DNA of 64,000 nt from Branchiostoma floridae (Eukaryota; Chordata; Leptocardii; Amphioxiformes; Branchiostomatidae): the NCBI RefSeq assembly GCF_000003815.2, contig NC_049979.1, forward strand, positions 14,679,459 to 14,743,458. Reading direction: 5' to 3'. A program made the position numbers and the translations under genes. Under the pieces are notes generated by a model. That model saw nothing but the letters and a program-made list of their open reading frames with translations, did no database searches and had not been told where the DNA came from. This document shows positions 34,886 to 47,552 of the stretch, one piece after another (within the stretch, counting starts at the first letter, position 1; every line of letters starts with the position of its first letter).

Positions 34886-37791
34886 CTTGGTTTCTGTTGT
34901 TATGGCAATTACAGGGACAAACCAGTATATTCAGAGTACAGTGCTACTGGTGCTAAATACTTCACAGAAATGCATTTTAAGAATAATCATCACAAAAATA
35001 AACAGACAGTATCATACTAACAGATGTATTGATTTTAATCAGTATGATATTATGGCATTTTGAGAATTTCAACAATGAAGATTATAAACAAACGGTTAAC
35101 CCCCTCAAGCCTGACGTGAATGCACTTTTATTACTGTACGCTAGAGGGAGCGTTGAGCGTTATATCACGTTGCCCCATCACCAGTCTTTGGCCATGTTGA
35201 TTTGATTATATGGATGACATCCACGCGCACATCAATTTTCGTCCGTTTCCGAATAAAAAAATATTCCGAATTTATGGTTCGACAAGCAATTTCAATTTGC
35301 TAGTATTTTATGAGGGTCTGCATGCTCTTTTTCGTAAGGCATAGGCAGCCTATTTTTATTTCGTAACTCGTAGGGAAAACCATCTTATCTACGTAATTCG
35401 TAGCGAGGCGACCAAATTTAGCGTAATTGCCTCCCTTGATTTAGCGTAGTACATAGGGGGTTCTTCTGAATTCAGCGTAAATCGTTGACGGGACCCCCAA
35501 GCAGACCCTCTTTTATGAGCAGGTCACATTAAGGTCAGTGACCGGTTTAAAAAAAAACAGCTAGTCAGGGCCACTTACCTGTCAGGCTCAGGGTAACTAG
35601 CCTGCTCAACACAACCTTAACTGCTGGGTCGTTTCTACTACTGACCAATAAACTGGTAAATTCCCCTCAATTCCGACCTATACTACTTCAGTATTGAAAG
35701 CAGCACTAAAGAGCATCCATGAATAGTTTCATCATGTAAGTATAGTTTTATCATGTTAGTAAATCCATCTCTGATGCCTTCAACAGGACAAAGTGAACTT
35801 GTCGTATTCTGACGTAATATCTACAAGGATAGAAGTTGTAAGTAGTTTTAATTTTCTTAGTGCATAGGTGGTTCTTGTATAAGTAAAATGTTTGTAGAAC
35901 TTATCTGTTAATTCAGGACGTTCAAATTGGTGAAGGCAAGGGGTCTCTTATGAAATCTTTTATCATATTTTGCGCATCATTTGCTCGTACTATATTACTA
36001 TGTATTTCTACTAGACACAAACAATAACGACTTGCATCTTCCCAGTCCAAATTTCATGTCACATTTATTGTCTTCGGTATCATTTTCATCCAAATCACAA
36101 GAAAGGACTGCCAATATAATCATCTTGCATCAAATTACTCTTTATTGTTGAACTTTATAAAAGCTGCTGTTCATGAATGTAACATCACTAAGAGAAAGTG
36201 ACGAAGCCAGGTTTTTAAGATTCTTGTATGGGACTATGCAAAAAGAACTATCCTACAATATTTACTGCATACAAATTAAGAAACATTGTCTAGTAAGTAT
36301 AGTGTATTTTGGACCTGCTGGAAAACTTATGTTGATGGCATTGCTGCCCCTACGGCCTGTGAGGCTATGGGACCGGTGAGGTGAAGTGAAACCTGGAAAG
36401 ATCAGACCTCCAAGTTTGCACATGAATGATGCATTTTCATGAGATTGTAACTATATGTACAGATTAAAATTTACCTGACAGCTTCCCATTTAACCCCCCA
36501 GCATGGTGGACAATGCTTATGTCATAGTAAAGTTAGTGCAAACATCTTACAGGTATCAGTCTCTACAGCAGGCATCCTAAAATCAACATTAACAACCATA
36601 TGTTCAATTAAAGATGGTCATTAACAAACACTGACAGGTTCTGTCAGAAGGCTGAAGCATTGGTGGAAAATTGGATGTTACCTGTTAGAAAGACAGGCCT
36701 TTCATGTAGCCAGGCTACTATTCCAAGGACAGAGGTATTGAGTGTTGATATTCATACCAGAGGTACAGTGTGTGATTTAGTGAGACACCAAAGACATCTT
36801 CAAATCTACACACTTGGCCTGAGTCGTGCTACATATCAAGGGCATAGAAGCTATTAGCGTACGAGGAATGACAACATGTTCTTAGAATTTTCATGTGGAC
36901 TAGGGGTCGGAAAAAGGGCCTGGTCCCTGTCAAAAAGGTATTGAAATTAACTCCAAAATAATAATTTGGAAAGCCTGTATACAAAGCTACCACACATGTA
37001 ATAACTTGCACAGCCTTTAAGACAGAACAGACAAAAGCTATGGGAGCAATGCTCACTTCATCTTATTGTACATCACCTATCAACATCTGACAATATTTTG
37101 TGCAACTCAATGTATTTATTTTCAAGTACAAGTCCTGTTAGCTCTTATAAACATATTCTTAAATTTGAGGCTAGATTCATACTGCAATCTAAAAGTACAA
37201 AGTACATGCATACAAACGTCCAACATGCACCTAATGAATAGTAGTACTTCTAACAAACATCCATGACAGCATTAAGGTTGGCACCATACTGTCTTCTTCT
37301 TTTCCAGACATGATAAATGAAATTTCAATATATTCATAACAAACAAATTTTAGTGCTCAATTGCTCTATGAATCAATTCTTTTGCTCTTACCAGAAGTAA
37401 AGTTATTTTTTTCTATTGACTTCATATCAATGTGGGCTCAATCTTTGACAGGCTACGAGAGCCCATATACATGTACCAGACAGGTTTGGGAACATTTAGA
37501 CACTTCCAGCAAATAAAACATTAAGTTACATCTATGTTCAACATCAATATTACATCTACAATGCACAGGTACCTACTCTTGGTTACTAAGGAAAAATTCA
37601 CTACAGTTTTTCTGAGTGGTAAACTGATGCCCAAGGACCTGCTCCACCACACTGATACTTGTGCAAAGACTGTGAGTTGCACAGAGTGGTTGACCCTGTC
37701 CTTGGTGACTAGCTGAAGGTTGTGACTGGCAGGTGGATCTGTAGGCCCCTTGGTGAGTCCTTTATGTTTCTGAGCAGTGCCTGAAGAAAGG
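34886..37791. other. Intergenic: DNAAF2 promoter side and STIP1 3' UTR
   Basis: No coding exon recognised. The right part should hold the STIP1 3' UTR; a minus-strand AATAAA is at 37115-37120. Around 35,100-35,530 the text changes character, repeating words such as CGTAACTCGTAG and CGTAATTCGTAG, and contains GGATGACATCCACGCGCA near 35,214, which recurs in inverse near 54,645. This part is probably a dispersed repeat of unknown family. Confidence 0.45.
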
Positions 37792-40700
37792 CTAACGGAT
37801 CTGGATTAACCCTGATTCCATGAGCTTCTGAATCTTGGCCCTAATTTCTGGGTTCTGCAAATGACTGTGAACAATAGGAATGTTTATGATGAGTACATGA
37901 ATATTATGTCAGAGGCATCAGCATAATTCCCTATAGAAGATTGCAGATTTGATACAAACAATGCTGCTACAGGTAAATGTATTGCTTGGCATGGTCAAGA
38001 CCTAGCCACACATAGGATAAAAGCATTTTTTGTTATTCTGTTTACAAGCAAAAAAAAACAAACAAGCAAACAAGCAAAGGTACATGAGCAAAAAAAAAAT
38101 ATCCTTAGGATATTTAATAGGAAAATTCCCCATTTAACTATGATCAATACTTACTCATTTAGAGCCCCAGGTTCATTCTGCATCTGATCTAGAATCACCC
38201 TCATTGCTGGATCACTCATGATCTGTTGGACCTCAGGATCCGCCATGGCACGTTTCTTGATTTCCTCTGGATCCTGGCTCATGGTCTGGAGACATTTCTT
38301 GTAGCCTTCATTTGCCTCCTGTGGGCACAGATGGGAAAAGGTATTACTCCATGTAATTTGTACTGGGCAGGAAGGGATCATGAAGGAATCAATTCTTCCC
38401 AGCCAGAGGTGCAACTTTCCTGGGAAATTGTTTTGCTAATTTAAAGTGAGGCTCCCACCTGTCCCCCCAACAATTCTTGGTACCATATCCTAAAACTGAG
38501 ATTGCTATGAAGCAACTTCTTCTGTCATTTGAGTTAGTTTGATAACATCAAAACATTACCCAAATTAGCTATGTGGCAAGGGAAAATCAAACTTACCGGG
38601 TTGTTTGGCTCAATATCTAGTGCCTTAGAGTAGACATCCTGTGCTCTCCCCCACTGCTTCATGGCCTGTAAGATTGCCCCTTTCCTGAGGTATCCCTTTA
38701 CTGGCACACACAGAAATACAGACAGTGAACGAGCAGGCCATAGGAACATGACTAAAAATTACATAGTACTCTAACAAAGCTGCTCTTGTCACAAACAAGC
38801 AAATCACAGACATGATTATACTGAAGTGGTATGAGACACCAAAATACAACATTTTCTTAGTATCTGTAACAAAAAGAGAATACTTCAATGAACATAAATA
38901 TCTACCCCAAATTTAAACTCTTCTGATATCATTGAACATCAAACCATCAAAAACCATACTTTCAGATGTTAATTCTTCCCACCAGATAATCAGAAGAATG
39001 TTCTTTGAGAGTTGCAGTGCAATGTTCCACACCAGCTGCCATGCTCATTGTGATGTAATAACTTCAAGAGTCACCATTTTACTTATTAGCTGGTACAAAG
39101 AATCAAGAACTGAAAGTAAAATTTTTCATGGTTCCATCAGTAACACCAGAAGAGCATCTTTGTGAAAATGTCTATGTTATTGAGCAATGATATGATGGTT
39201 CAATGCAAAAATGTCAAAAATGTTGGTGTCTTGGTGCCTAACACGCAAGATTACATGAAAACTCTACTCCAGCAATGCCATAAAAATTACTACATCTGAT
39301 CACACACTAACTGATGCAAGGACAAAAAGCCTACAAGTAAAGTGAAAAGTGTCTTTAACTTACAGAATTTTGGATCCAATCGTACACACTCATCACAGTC
39401 CTAAGAAAAAAGCAAATAGTTAATTTTCTTCATTTGCACCACCAAATCAGAGATATTACAGTCAGTGGCACATGCAGGAAATTAAAGAAGAATCACACAG
39501 CAAACTATCCACATTGATGCAGTCTCATGCTACAATGTATGCACTGGCAGCATAAAATGCAGAGCAAAATAAATTATGAGTTGGGTTAAAGAAGCTGTGC
39601 CCATCTCCGTCGGGGATGTTACAGTCAAAGTGGCGATACCTTAATACCAAGCTGCCACTCCGCCAGTTTTGTATAGCAGAACGCTCGGTTACTGAACAAC
39701 TTGGGATCCTCTGGGTTTCTCTTGATGGCCTCAGAGTAATGGTTCAAGGCATTAGGGTAGTCACCTGGCATGCAGCAAAGGGAGAAGGGAAGAATGCTTG
39801 ATCTCACTGCAGCTCACACAAAAACAAAGTTAAACCAGTAGAGAGGAAGACTCTACCTTTATGCCCAGCTCCCAAGCAGCCAGTTTGGTGTAACAGGCTG
39901 CCCGGTTACTGTACAGTTTAGCGTCGCCAGGATTTCTCCTGATCGCCTCCGAGTAGTGCTTGACAGCGTTAGGGAAGTCGCCTACCAAACAGGGAAACCA
40001 ACCTTCAATTATGGTACACAGATTCTGCTCAAGCCTCTTTCACAGTTTTTGGTAGGGCCACAACAGAAAAGGTAGTTGAGGGTTTGAATGAATGTGAAAA
40101 TTACGTAGTACTGTTCAAATACAAAATATGTTGTCACTACTACTTGAAGCCTGTTATGGGTAAGAAACTTGTATGAAGAATGTGAAGGGGCTTCACTGCA
40201 CATATGCTGTATACACTTTAAGGTGTAGCATGTGAATGATAACAAGTTTGATAAATCAGATTAATGACTGAAACTGAAAGAAAATTTACAGGGAGAGACT
40301 TGCTGTTTCATAAGAGGAAATAAAGAAGATACTACATATGACTGTATAATCTGTCAACAGTGTCAGCCACAAAATCACAAGACCCGTATTGACAAGATAA
40401 TGTTTATTGTTACATGCTGCTACAGTCTCAACCAGGGAGTAGTGGTAAAAGACTGTAAATTGCAAGTAAACGTCAGTTCTTAAGGTTGACTCTACTATGT
40501 GCATGTTTCAAGTTTCAGGTTAGGCACAGAGTAACCCAGAAATAAAAAAACATGCATCAAATGTCTTTGGTTTATGACCCTGTAACAATAAAACATAAAA
40601 ATTGATGAAAAGAACATCAACTATCATAGGATCTGGAGCTAGGCTCCAGTCACACCATTTGGCAAGATATCAATTCTATGACATCACCAGATACCCCATC

Positions 40701-43700
40701 AAGGCATTATATACATATTATATATATACCCCATTTATATATATATATATATGAATTTTATTCTATTTTTCTCATAGTATGAGAGTCTCTGTCATAAGAA
40801 CATACTTACCGTTTTTATGTAGTAGTATGTGTTCAAAATTTATACTGGACTCTGTCCTTTTCAACAGGGAGACACACATCTACATCTCTCAGAGATGTTT
40901 GCAACATATTCTTAGTCAATCTAAAACTCTTTGAACATGATTATTTTACATCCTTCAGGTTGGGCATGCAAATCTAAAAAGCTGCTCTTAAGCTGACCTC
41001 ATTGCTGAAAATTCTTCCCACATAATTTGCTAAGTTAAAAAAAATCATGTTCCTCAGTGATAAAAATGATGGGGAAAAGCCTATTGGCCATCAGATGTTT
41101 CTGCACCTTTCTGGAAGAGTTCATTGCCCAGTGCCTTTTCCTCTTCAGCCTTCTCTGGGTCGACATACGATTTTGCCTCGTATTCTTTCAGCAGCTTTTC
41201 AGCCTAAAAGATACCAATGTACAGCCTTTATAAAATTGAAGGTTCACAGTTTTTTCATTCTGTACCTAAAAGTTAATCATAAATAACATAAAAGACTGGA
41301 ATTTGTCTAATTTATACATGTGAATAAAGGAACACTAATTAAAACAATTTTTACATAATTGAAAGATGCATTGTGATACATAGTTGAAATGGTGATGAAA
41401 TGGAAGTTGATGAAATGAAATTTAATATAATAATGAACATAATAATGTTTGTTCTGATCTGTTTATATCAATACAGCATTTAAAGGAAAGACAGGGTGAG
41501 AAAAGAAAACAGTACAAAAGAAATGTAAGACAGATTAAGGATATCTACACTTATCATAAGTTACAAAGCTAGCCTGTATCAGCCTTTGCCTCACCTCCTG
41601 ACACTTCTTCAGGGCCTCTGGTGTACGGTGCTCTGTTAGGGACTTGTTGTAGTAGGTGATTGCATCTTTGTACTTGTCCTCCTTGAAGTAAGCTTGGCCG
41701 ATACGGAAGAACGCCCTGTTGTAGTTGAAAAATCAGAATTGACTTTTGATATAATATTTTACTCATATCAGCTTCGTTGAGACAGAAACCCCCACCACTT
41801 GTTATTTTTTCTCCCTTCGTCCTCCTGCACATGATTTCTGCAAGTGCCCTTACACAAGCTAATGACTGTAAAAACACAAGTGCTAATCACATCCAACACA
41901 TACAAATATGTTAACATACAATAATGCAACACAAAACGATGACATACATAACAGCTTTACTGTCACATCCAAGGTACAATGATGAAAACCCACTTTGCTA
42001 TCAGCTTGAAGTCTGACCGGACTTCTCGGCCCCTCTCAATGGCCTTCTGACTCTCCTTGATACAGTCTTCTAACCGGTCCATCTCATAGTACACAGCTGC
42101 AAGAATTATAACAAACTTTTCATACAATTCAATTGTCAATATTCTAGTTTAAAGAAATCAACACAGTTGCATTCAAGAAGAATGTAAATATGGACTTGTC
42201 ACATGTTTTCCACATTTTCCATATGTTTCTAAGATATGAACTACAAAGAAAACATCTGACCGGCTTTGTTAGTGAGGAAGGTGATGTCATCAGCGTCTAG
42301 TTCTATAGCCTTGTCGTAGTGCTGAAGAGCCGTCTCAAAGTCCTTCTTCTTGTAGGCCTCATTGCCCTTCTTTTTCTCCTCCTTTGCCTGAACAAGAAAT
42401 CATAAGTAACAGTTCAAATAGAACATGTGTGACACCTCCATAGACCAGCTTGACATCTGAATTCTTTACAGTCCTCCCAGAACTAATTAGAATAAGGTAT
42501 TTAGGGTTTGGTTTATTGAATTTTGCTGCCCACAGATCAAATGTTACATAAAAATAACTAGCCAACAACATCAACTAGTATTTTCTAATTTCTAGCCTGG
42601 TGTGTGTGGATGAATCAAAGTTAAGGATGCCCCACCTCCTTCTGTGCATCTGTCAGCTCTTCTTCCTCCTCCTCCATGGGTTCAGGCTCGTCTTTCGCAG
42701 GAGGAGATGATCTCTGGTCCATGTCTTCCTCCCTTGCCTGCTGAAGGTCCACTCCCAGAAGGACACTTAAGGTGGTCATGATGCGAGGGTCTTGAAGGTG
42801 GCTGGAACAAGACAATACACTTTTCATCAACTGTTTGTATCAGTATTCAGTATACTGGAGTTGTACGGATGAAAATCAGGTTCTTTATTTTGAAAGTTTC
42901 GTTAAGAACTTTTAAATACAACAAGGTGAATTTCATTGAAGTCTTAAAGATAAAATGCAGAAAAGCTACTCAAACTATCTACACAAGATTGATGTAGCTA
43001 CTGACAACATAACTTTCTTGGTGACGTTAATAATTATGCTTGAATAAATTGGACACTGACTTCCCGAGTGCCTGTGGGTTCTGCTGCAGCTGCTTGAGTT
43101 TGTCCATGTAGTCTGGCTGTGCCAGGAAGCCCTTGGTTCTGGGGTCCCTCTGGATCCGCTCCATTATTCCTGGGGCAGCAAAGGGGTTCCCACCAAGTGG
43201 CTGGCTGCCAGCAGGGCCTGTTGGATACAGAAGTTTCTCTTTTAACTTTTTCATGTGTTTCAAAGTCCTAATTTCCTCAAGATCAACAATTGGATAGCAG
43301 GAAAGATTGTGTTGGGTCGTATACATGCAACACTAGAGCATGATATTCTTTTTTGTCCTCTTTTTCATCCAACTTTCAAATATCCAAATACCTGTTAAGT
43401 GAGCTTGTGTATCCTTGACTCCATCCTTCAACTGTTGATTTTCTGGGTCCAGTTTGAGGCCTTCCTCGTATGCCATCTTGGCCTCCTCATATCGGCCCAG
43501 AAATGACAAGGCTGCACCCTTCCGAGAGTACCCCTGCAGGGATAGTATAGATTTGTCTTTAGTTCAGGGCTGTCTCCAGGACCCACCCCTCTGTCCTGAG
43601 ATGGAAATCTGCTTCTTGGGACAAAAATTTCACCCTGTCCGTGCCCAAAATCTGAATGTCGTTAACTGAATTTGATGAAGATGTCTTTTCATAAGCATAA

Positions 43701-46700
43701 AACAACTGATCTAACAACGAAAATGAACAGTGGGGAGGTAAAAAAGTTACAGCTCTGCTTTTGTTGATGCTCAAATTTCTCCACAATGACTTGTATTTTG
43801 GCTGCGATGGCAACAAAAATAGACAGAGTAAACCCTTTTGCTTAGAGTTCCTCTTCAACAATTGTAATTTTTGTAGGCAGTCAGTGAAAAGCCACACTAA
43901 GGCCACACCAATTTAATTTCTTGGTTCACAGATTTTTTCATAAAGAATATGGAGCGAGAGGGCGAAATTAAAATAAAAATAAAAATTGTAAAATGGTTGG
44001 GGTAAAGGTAACGGCTAATCCAAAACATAAAGAAAAAAAGCTTTCAGCTTGAAAAAAGTACAAAAACACTATTTTTGTACAGTAACAGCACCTGTACCCA
44101 CACTTTAAGGAGCTTATAATATAAAGGCCAATTTGCTACACCAGAAAGTTGGTGAATGGTTTTATCAATGGTGAAAATTTGCTGAGTGGTAATTTTTATT
44201 TTTATTTCTTTTTCAAAAAAATAGGAGCGAGCGAATCTGTGAACCATGAAATTAAATCGGTGTGGCCTAAGGAACACACTGGGGAATACTCAATACACTA
44301 AGGGACAACTGGAAGGGGTTTTGATCATGTTCAAAGAGCATTAACTTTTGATTAAGTACCCCGATGGGAGATAATATGTTCCTCCTACTACTACTCCTAG
44401 CAATGGGGATCAGGTCTTCTCAAATATGTGAGATTATCATTCTTTATGTGACTGAAAGTTCAGTTAATACTTAATGGCACATAACCATTTCCATATTCTG
44501 TACACATACTTGATTTTATATCCACTCAAAGAATGAGTCACTCATCTATAGACACATCTACCGGTAGCAAGCACTAATTTGACTAAATGCATCAGATACC
44601 GTGGTAAAAGGGTATCACTAGTACCAAGGAGGTTTCTTTAACCTCCTTGCTAGTACTAGTAGTAGTCCTCCTGATTTGCCAAATTCCTAATTGGAACTTT
44701 CTAGATTCGGCACATATTTGCATACTTGGATTTGGTTCAAAATAAAGACACATGAAACTTGTCTTCTTAAAGATCAAAGAAATTCCAAAAGAGACTAATC
44801 TTTACTTTACTACTAAGTTTACAGGTGTTTTAACTGACAGTCAATTCTTTTTCTTATATGATTCCTGTTTGTAAAATTACAACTAATAACAACACATGCA
44901 TGCATGAAAAATCACATCACAGCCATATTTTGTTTCCATCTACATCTACTTGTCTTATTTGTTTGTGGCCTTTCAAAATGACTGATTCACCACAAGGAAC
45001 ACACAAGATCACCAGTCTCCTTACCTTAACCCAGTCTGGCTTTAGCTCGACTGTTTTGTTAGCGTCCACCAAGGCCAGCTCATAGTTAGAGGCCTTGGCC
45101 AGTGCAGCAGAGCGGTTGCTATACAGGACATGGTTGTTGGGATCTATCTTGATGGCCTCCCCGTATAGTCTTATCGCCTCCTTAGTGTCCCCTGAAGTCA
45201 GAGCACGGTTTCCTTGGTCCTTCAGCTCTGCTACCTGAGGAAACAACATACAGACAAACTGTCATCAAAATGTAAAAAAAAGGTGGATCACATGGCGTTA
45301 GTCTTAAAGGCACTATGACTAAATTAAGTTAGGAGACACAATTAAGCCTATCTTCTAGTCCTCTATGAGCTAAAGATCAAGACAGTTCTTTTTCATCAGT
45401 AAACTGATTATGACCATTATTAACTTATGAGTACAAGACCCTCCAATTCTAGTTTGTTCACAGAATCATTACATCATTATGGCTGATTTTTTATGTTCTA
45501 GGAATTACAACGGCTTTGCAGATTATATTATTTTGCTGATATAACATGCATTGGCATAATACCGGTCATAAGCCTTATACCGGTCGATTAAAAATAGTGG
45601 AACTTAAAGAGATCTACACATGCTACAATAGTTATTTCTGAGGTATGCACACTTCAGACATCTAGGTGTCCAATACATAATTTACAAAGCATCGATAACA
45701 ATGCATTCGAAGACAACAAGGCCAAAAGTTTTCAGGTCATTTTCGGGGCAGGCGAGCTCGTCGTGGGACAAACACACTGTCACGTTCATCGCCAGATTTG
45801 CAGATAATAATCACATGTGCTCACGGCACAAGACGAGCATGATTCAACAGCAATCTTGAATTTAGTTTGGTGACCTACAACTCGTGTAAAAGTGTGAGGA
45901 ACCGTTGCATAATAGCCCGGATCTACGGCTGAATGGGTCAAATTGAACGTACGCCACCATTTTCCCGCCATTTTTAATGCTACGGCCAGCAGTAAAGTTT
46001 TACGTCATAGCGGTTGTGACGGACCAAAATTAAATGAAAATTCTTGTCAGTATACGCCCATTTTCTCATGACTTTTTGTATGCTCATGCAGATTTTTGTT
46101 TTGTGCAACTACTAACAGGAAAGAAAGGAACAACAGAGGATGAATAAAGGTACATAGCGGCAGTTAATTGTGCCGTGTTTCGTTCGACCGGTATAGTGCA
46201 CCCCCTTCCAACCACGCGCCCGTTCTCCGTGCAATTCCGCGGTGTGTTCCAATTACGATATTATGTTTTTAGCAGGACCAGAGAGACAAAATAATTTACA
46301 CAGAAGAAGTGGCAAAGGTAAGCTGTAACAGCAACATGTAACTGGAGAAAATGATGCGTTGATCATTTGCCAAATTAGCATTGCTTGAGAAATTGCAGTA
46401 AACCGACCGGTATTATGCCAATGGATGTTACAACCTGTTTTTGTTTTTTTACTCTCAAACATGTGCCTGGTGGTCCAGGAGAGCAAGGTGTTGTTATTGC
46501 TAACTTCTTCAAATAAAAAGCATTCTATCGTTTGGAGTGCGGAAGTTTCCTACAGTAAGTATGCAAAGTTGATTCGTGACAAAACAATTTCCTTGAACAG
46601 TAAACCATTCATGTCAGTATGCCTGCCATTCGGGAGTAGTCCCACACGCTAATGTAAATGTCACTAACGTTTCACACACGGCGAAAGTGAAACCAGTAAT

Positions 46701-47070
46701 TGAAATTATGAAAAGAACAAGCAAATCACCATTTCTTCTACCACTATCAAGTAAACTTCGTGTTGTTTACGATCCGATGAAATCTAAAACATATATATGC
46801 GTTGTTAAAGGCTGAAGCTGCTAGTAGCTTGACATGTTTCCAGAGATCGCTTGGCTCGTGGCTAGCATGGTCGCCCCCCTCCCCACTTCCCTGTTCAGAT
46901 CGAACGGAGCTGGACGGAGTGAAGTCTAAAATCACAAAACTGGCACAGCGGTAAAATTCTCACCGGCTTCCGACCAAATAAACTAGGAAAGCAGATCGTA
47001 CATTTGGGCCCCGTATCATTCACGATAAAACTAGTACTCTACCCACCTTCTTCTGCAAATCTTCCGCCAT
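37792..47070 (-). CDS. STIP1: Stress-induced phosphoprotein 1 (HSP70/HSP90 organising protein, HOP), complete
   Basis: HOP bridges HSP70 and HSP90 through TPR domains and hands client proteins across. Coding exons on the minus strand: 47047-47070, 45025-45234, 43392-43533, 43061-43217, 42636-42801, 42261-42387, 41994-42096, 41595-41715, 41107-41203, then 39857-39981 or 39640-39764, 39364-39400, 38597-38700, 38155-38318, 37792-37864. Using one of the alternatives gives 549 residues (human 543). TPR1 is mostly exon 2 ([22 protein letters not shown]). The first DP domain has [18 protein letters not shown], followed by an acidic MEEEEEE linker, TPR2A ([17 protein letters not shown]), TPR2B, and the DP2 domain [18 protein letters not shown]. 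The end GLIQIR matches the family. The start is fixed by MAEDLQKK in a 24-bp first coding exon. Introns carry two DNA-transposon-like elements and a micro-palindrome. Confidence 0.95.
39640..39764 (-). other. STIP1: STIP1 TPR2B exon, alternative B (tandem duplicate of A)
   Basis: It has the same 125-bp length and the same phases as alternative A, encoding [16 protein letters not shown] to [10 protein letters not shown]. Of 42 residues, 32 match A. Acceptor CATGCCAG and donor AAG|GTATCG are intact and there is no stop, so it is not a decayed copy. Using both exons would shift the frame, so they should be mutually exclusive. Confidence 0.88.
39857..39981 (-). other. STIP1: STIP1 TPR2B exon, alternative A
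   Basis: A 125-bp exon entered in phase 1 and left in phase 0. It encodes 42 residues from [16 protein letters not shown] to [10 protein letters not shown], the first TPR of TPR2B. Acceptor TTTGGTAG and donor AAG|GTAGAG are both usable. Only 92 bp separate it from alternative B. It is nearer to human at AACY and DAKLYSNR. Confidence 0.88.
40706..40752. repeat. (TA)n microsatellite in a STIP1 intron
   Basis: Runs of TATATATA broken by CCCCAT. Simple sequence only. Confidence 0.8.
43901..44267. mobile_element. MITE with TAA target duplication (PIF/Harbinger-like) in a STIP1 intron
   Basis: The 367-bp element starts GGCCACACCAATTTAATTTC and ends with the inverse of a near copy (37-base terminal repeats with a few mismatches). 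TAA flanks both ends (43898-43900 and 44268-44270). A 3-bp TAA duplication suits the PIF/Harbinger superfamily (TWA). The interior is AT-rich and non-coding, with a second inverted pair around GTACAAAAACAC. Confidence 0.75.
44625..44649. mobile_element. 25-bp perfect palindromic micro-element with 7-bp TSD
   Basis: It consists of CAAGGAGGTT, a 5-base loop TCTTT, and AACCTCCTTG. Exact CTAGTAC copies lie directly on each side (44618-44624 and 44650-44656). It shares its 10-base arms with the element at 16278-16312 but has different flanks, so this is an independent insertion. Confidence 0.7.
45544..46428. mobile_element. Non-autonomous DNA transposon, 885 bp, in STIP1 intron 1
   Basis: The terminal inverted repeats are 24 bp with one mismatch: 45544-45567 (ACATGCATTGGC...CCGGTC) and 46405-46428. 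TA flanks both sides (45542-45543 and 46429-46430), which suits Tc1/mariner-type integration. A second inverted pair built on TATACCGGTCGA sits inside (about 45578 and 46184). No transposase frame is visible. Confidence 0.75.
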
Positions 47071-47250
47071 GGTAGAAGGTTTGTGTGGACTCAATGTGTG
47101 GACATGAGAATCTCGAAGTTTCCACGGAAATTAGCATATTATAATTTATTTCTAATCTGAGCATTGCCATTGGCTGGTGCGTCATGACGCACGTGACCAC
47201 TTGCCTCGTGGCCAGAAACCCAGAAACAATGCCATAGAGATATTGGCTCA
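47071..47250 (-). promoter_or_regulatory. STIP1 proximal promoter
   Basis: Upstream of the start codon are a GAAGTTTC pair (47115-47122, a minimal heat-shock-element core GAAnnTTC), a CCAAT box on the minus strand (in GCCATTGGC near 47167), and a perfect 16-bp palindrome GTGCGTCATGACGCAC (47177-47192) overlapping a CACGTG E-box. Heat-shock control of STIP1 is known in vertebrates; the sites here are inferred from sequence only. Confidence 0.5.
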
Positions 47251-47528
47251 TCGGATGTGTATGTTACCCCAACATTTCGGGTTTCTTATGCAGTGGTAAC
47301 ATATGCATCGTGTTAAACGATTGCAGCAAACATCTGACCCTAACAGAATGTGAGTTATAGGATTGTCATGATTGACATGAGTCACATGACAGTCAGAGCA
47401 ACTGGTATTATAAACTGGTCACCTCCTTGGTCACAATATTCTAACACTAGTAACACTAACAGTATTCCCAAAACCTTAATTTCTCTTCCGGGCTGCACAA
47501 AGCTTCAGGCAGCCGTAAGGTAACCCAC

Positions 47529-47552
47529 CTTCTTCTGCAAACCTTCCGCCAT
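47529..47552 (-). pseudogene. Duplicate STIP1 first exon (alternative first exon or relic)
   Basis: About 90 bp including the first coding exon and its 5' flank (47041-47130) are repeated at 47523-47614. The copy keeps the start codon, encodes MAEGLQKK (Asp4 becomes Gly) and keeps a GTGGGT donor in the right phase. It could be spliced to exon 2 without harm. I cannot tell whether it is transcribed. Confidence 0.6.

Noticed and set aside
47414-47440. Another micro-palindrome relic (GGTCAC CTCCTT GGTCAC)
   Set aside because: Only one arm-like CTCCTTG is present and the flanking repeat does not fit the 7-bp rule; it may be chance.
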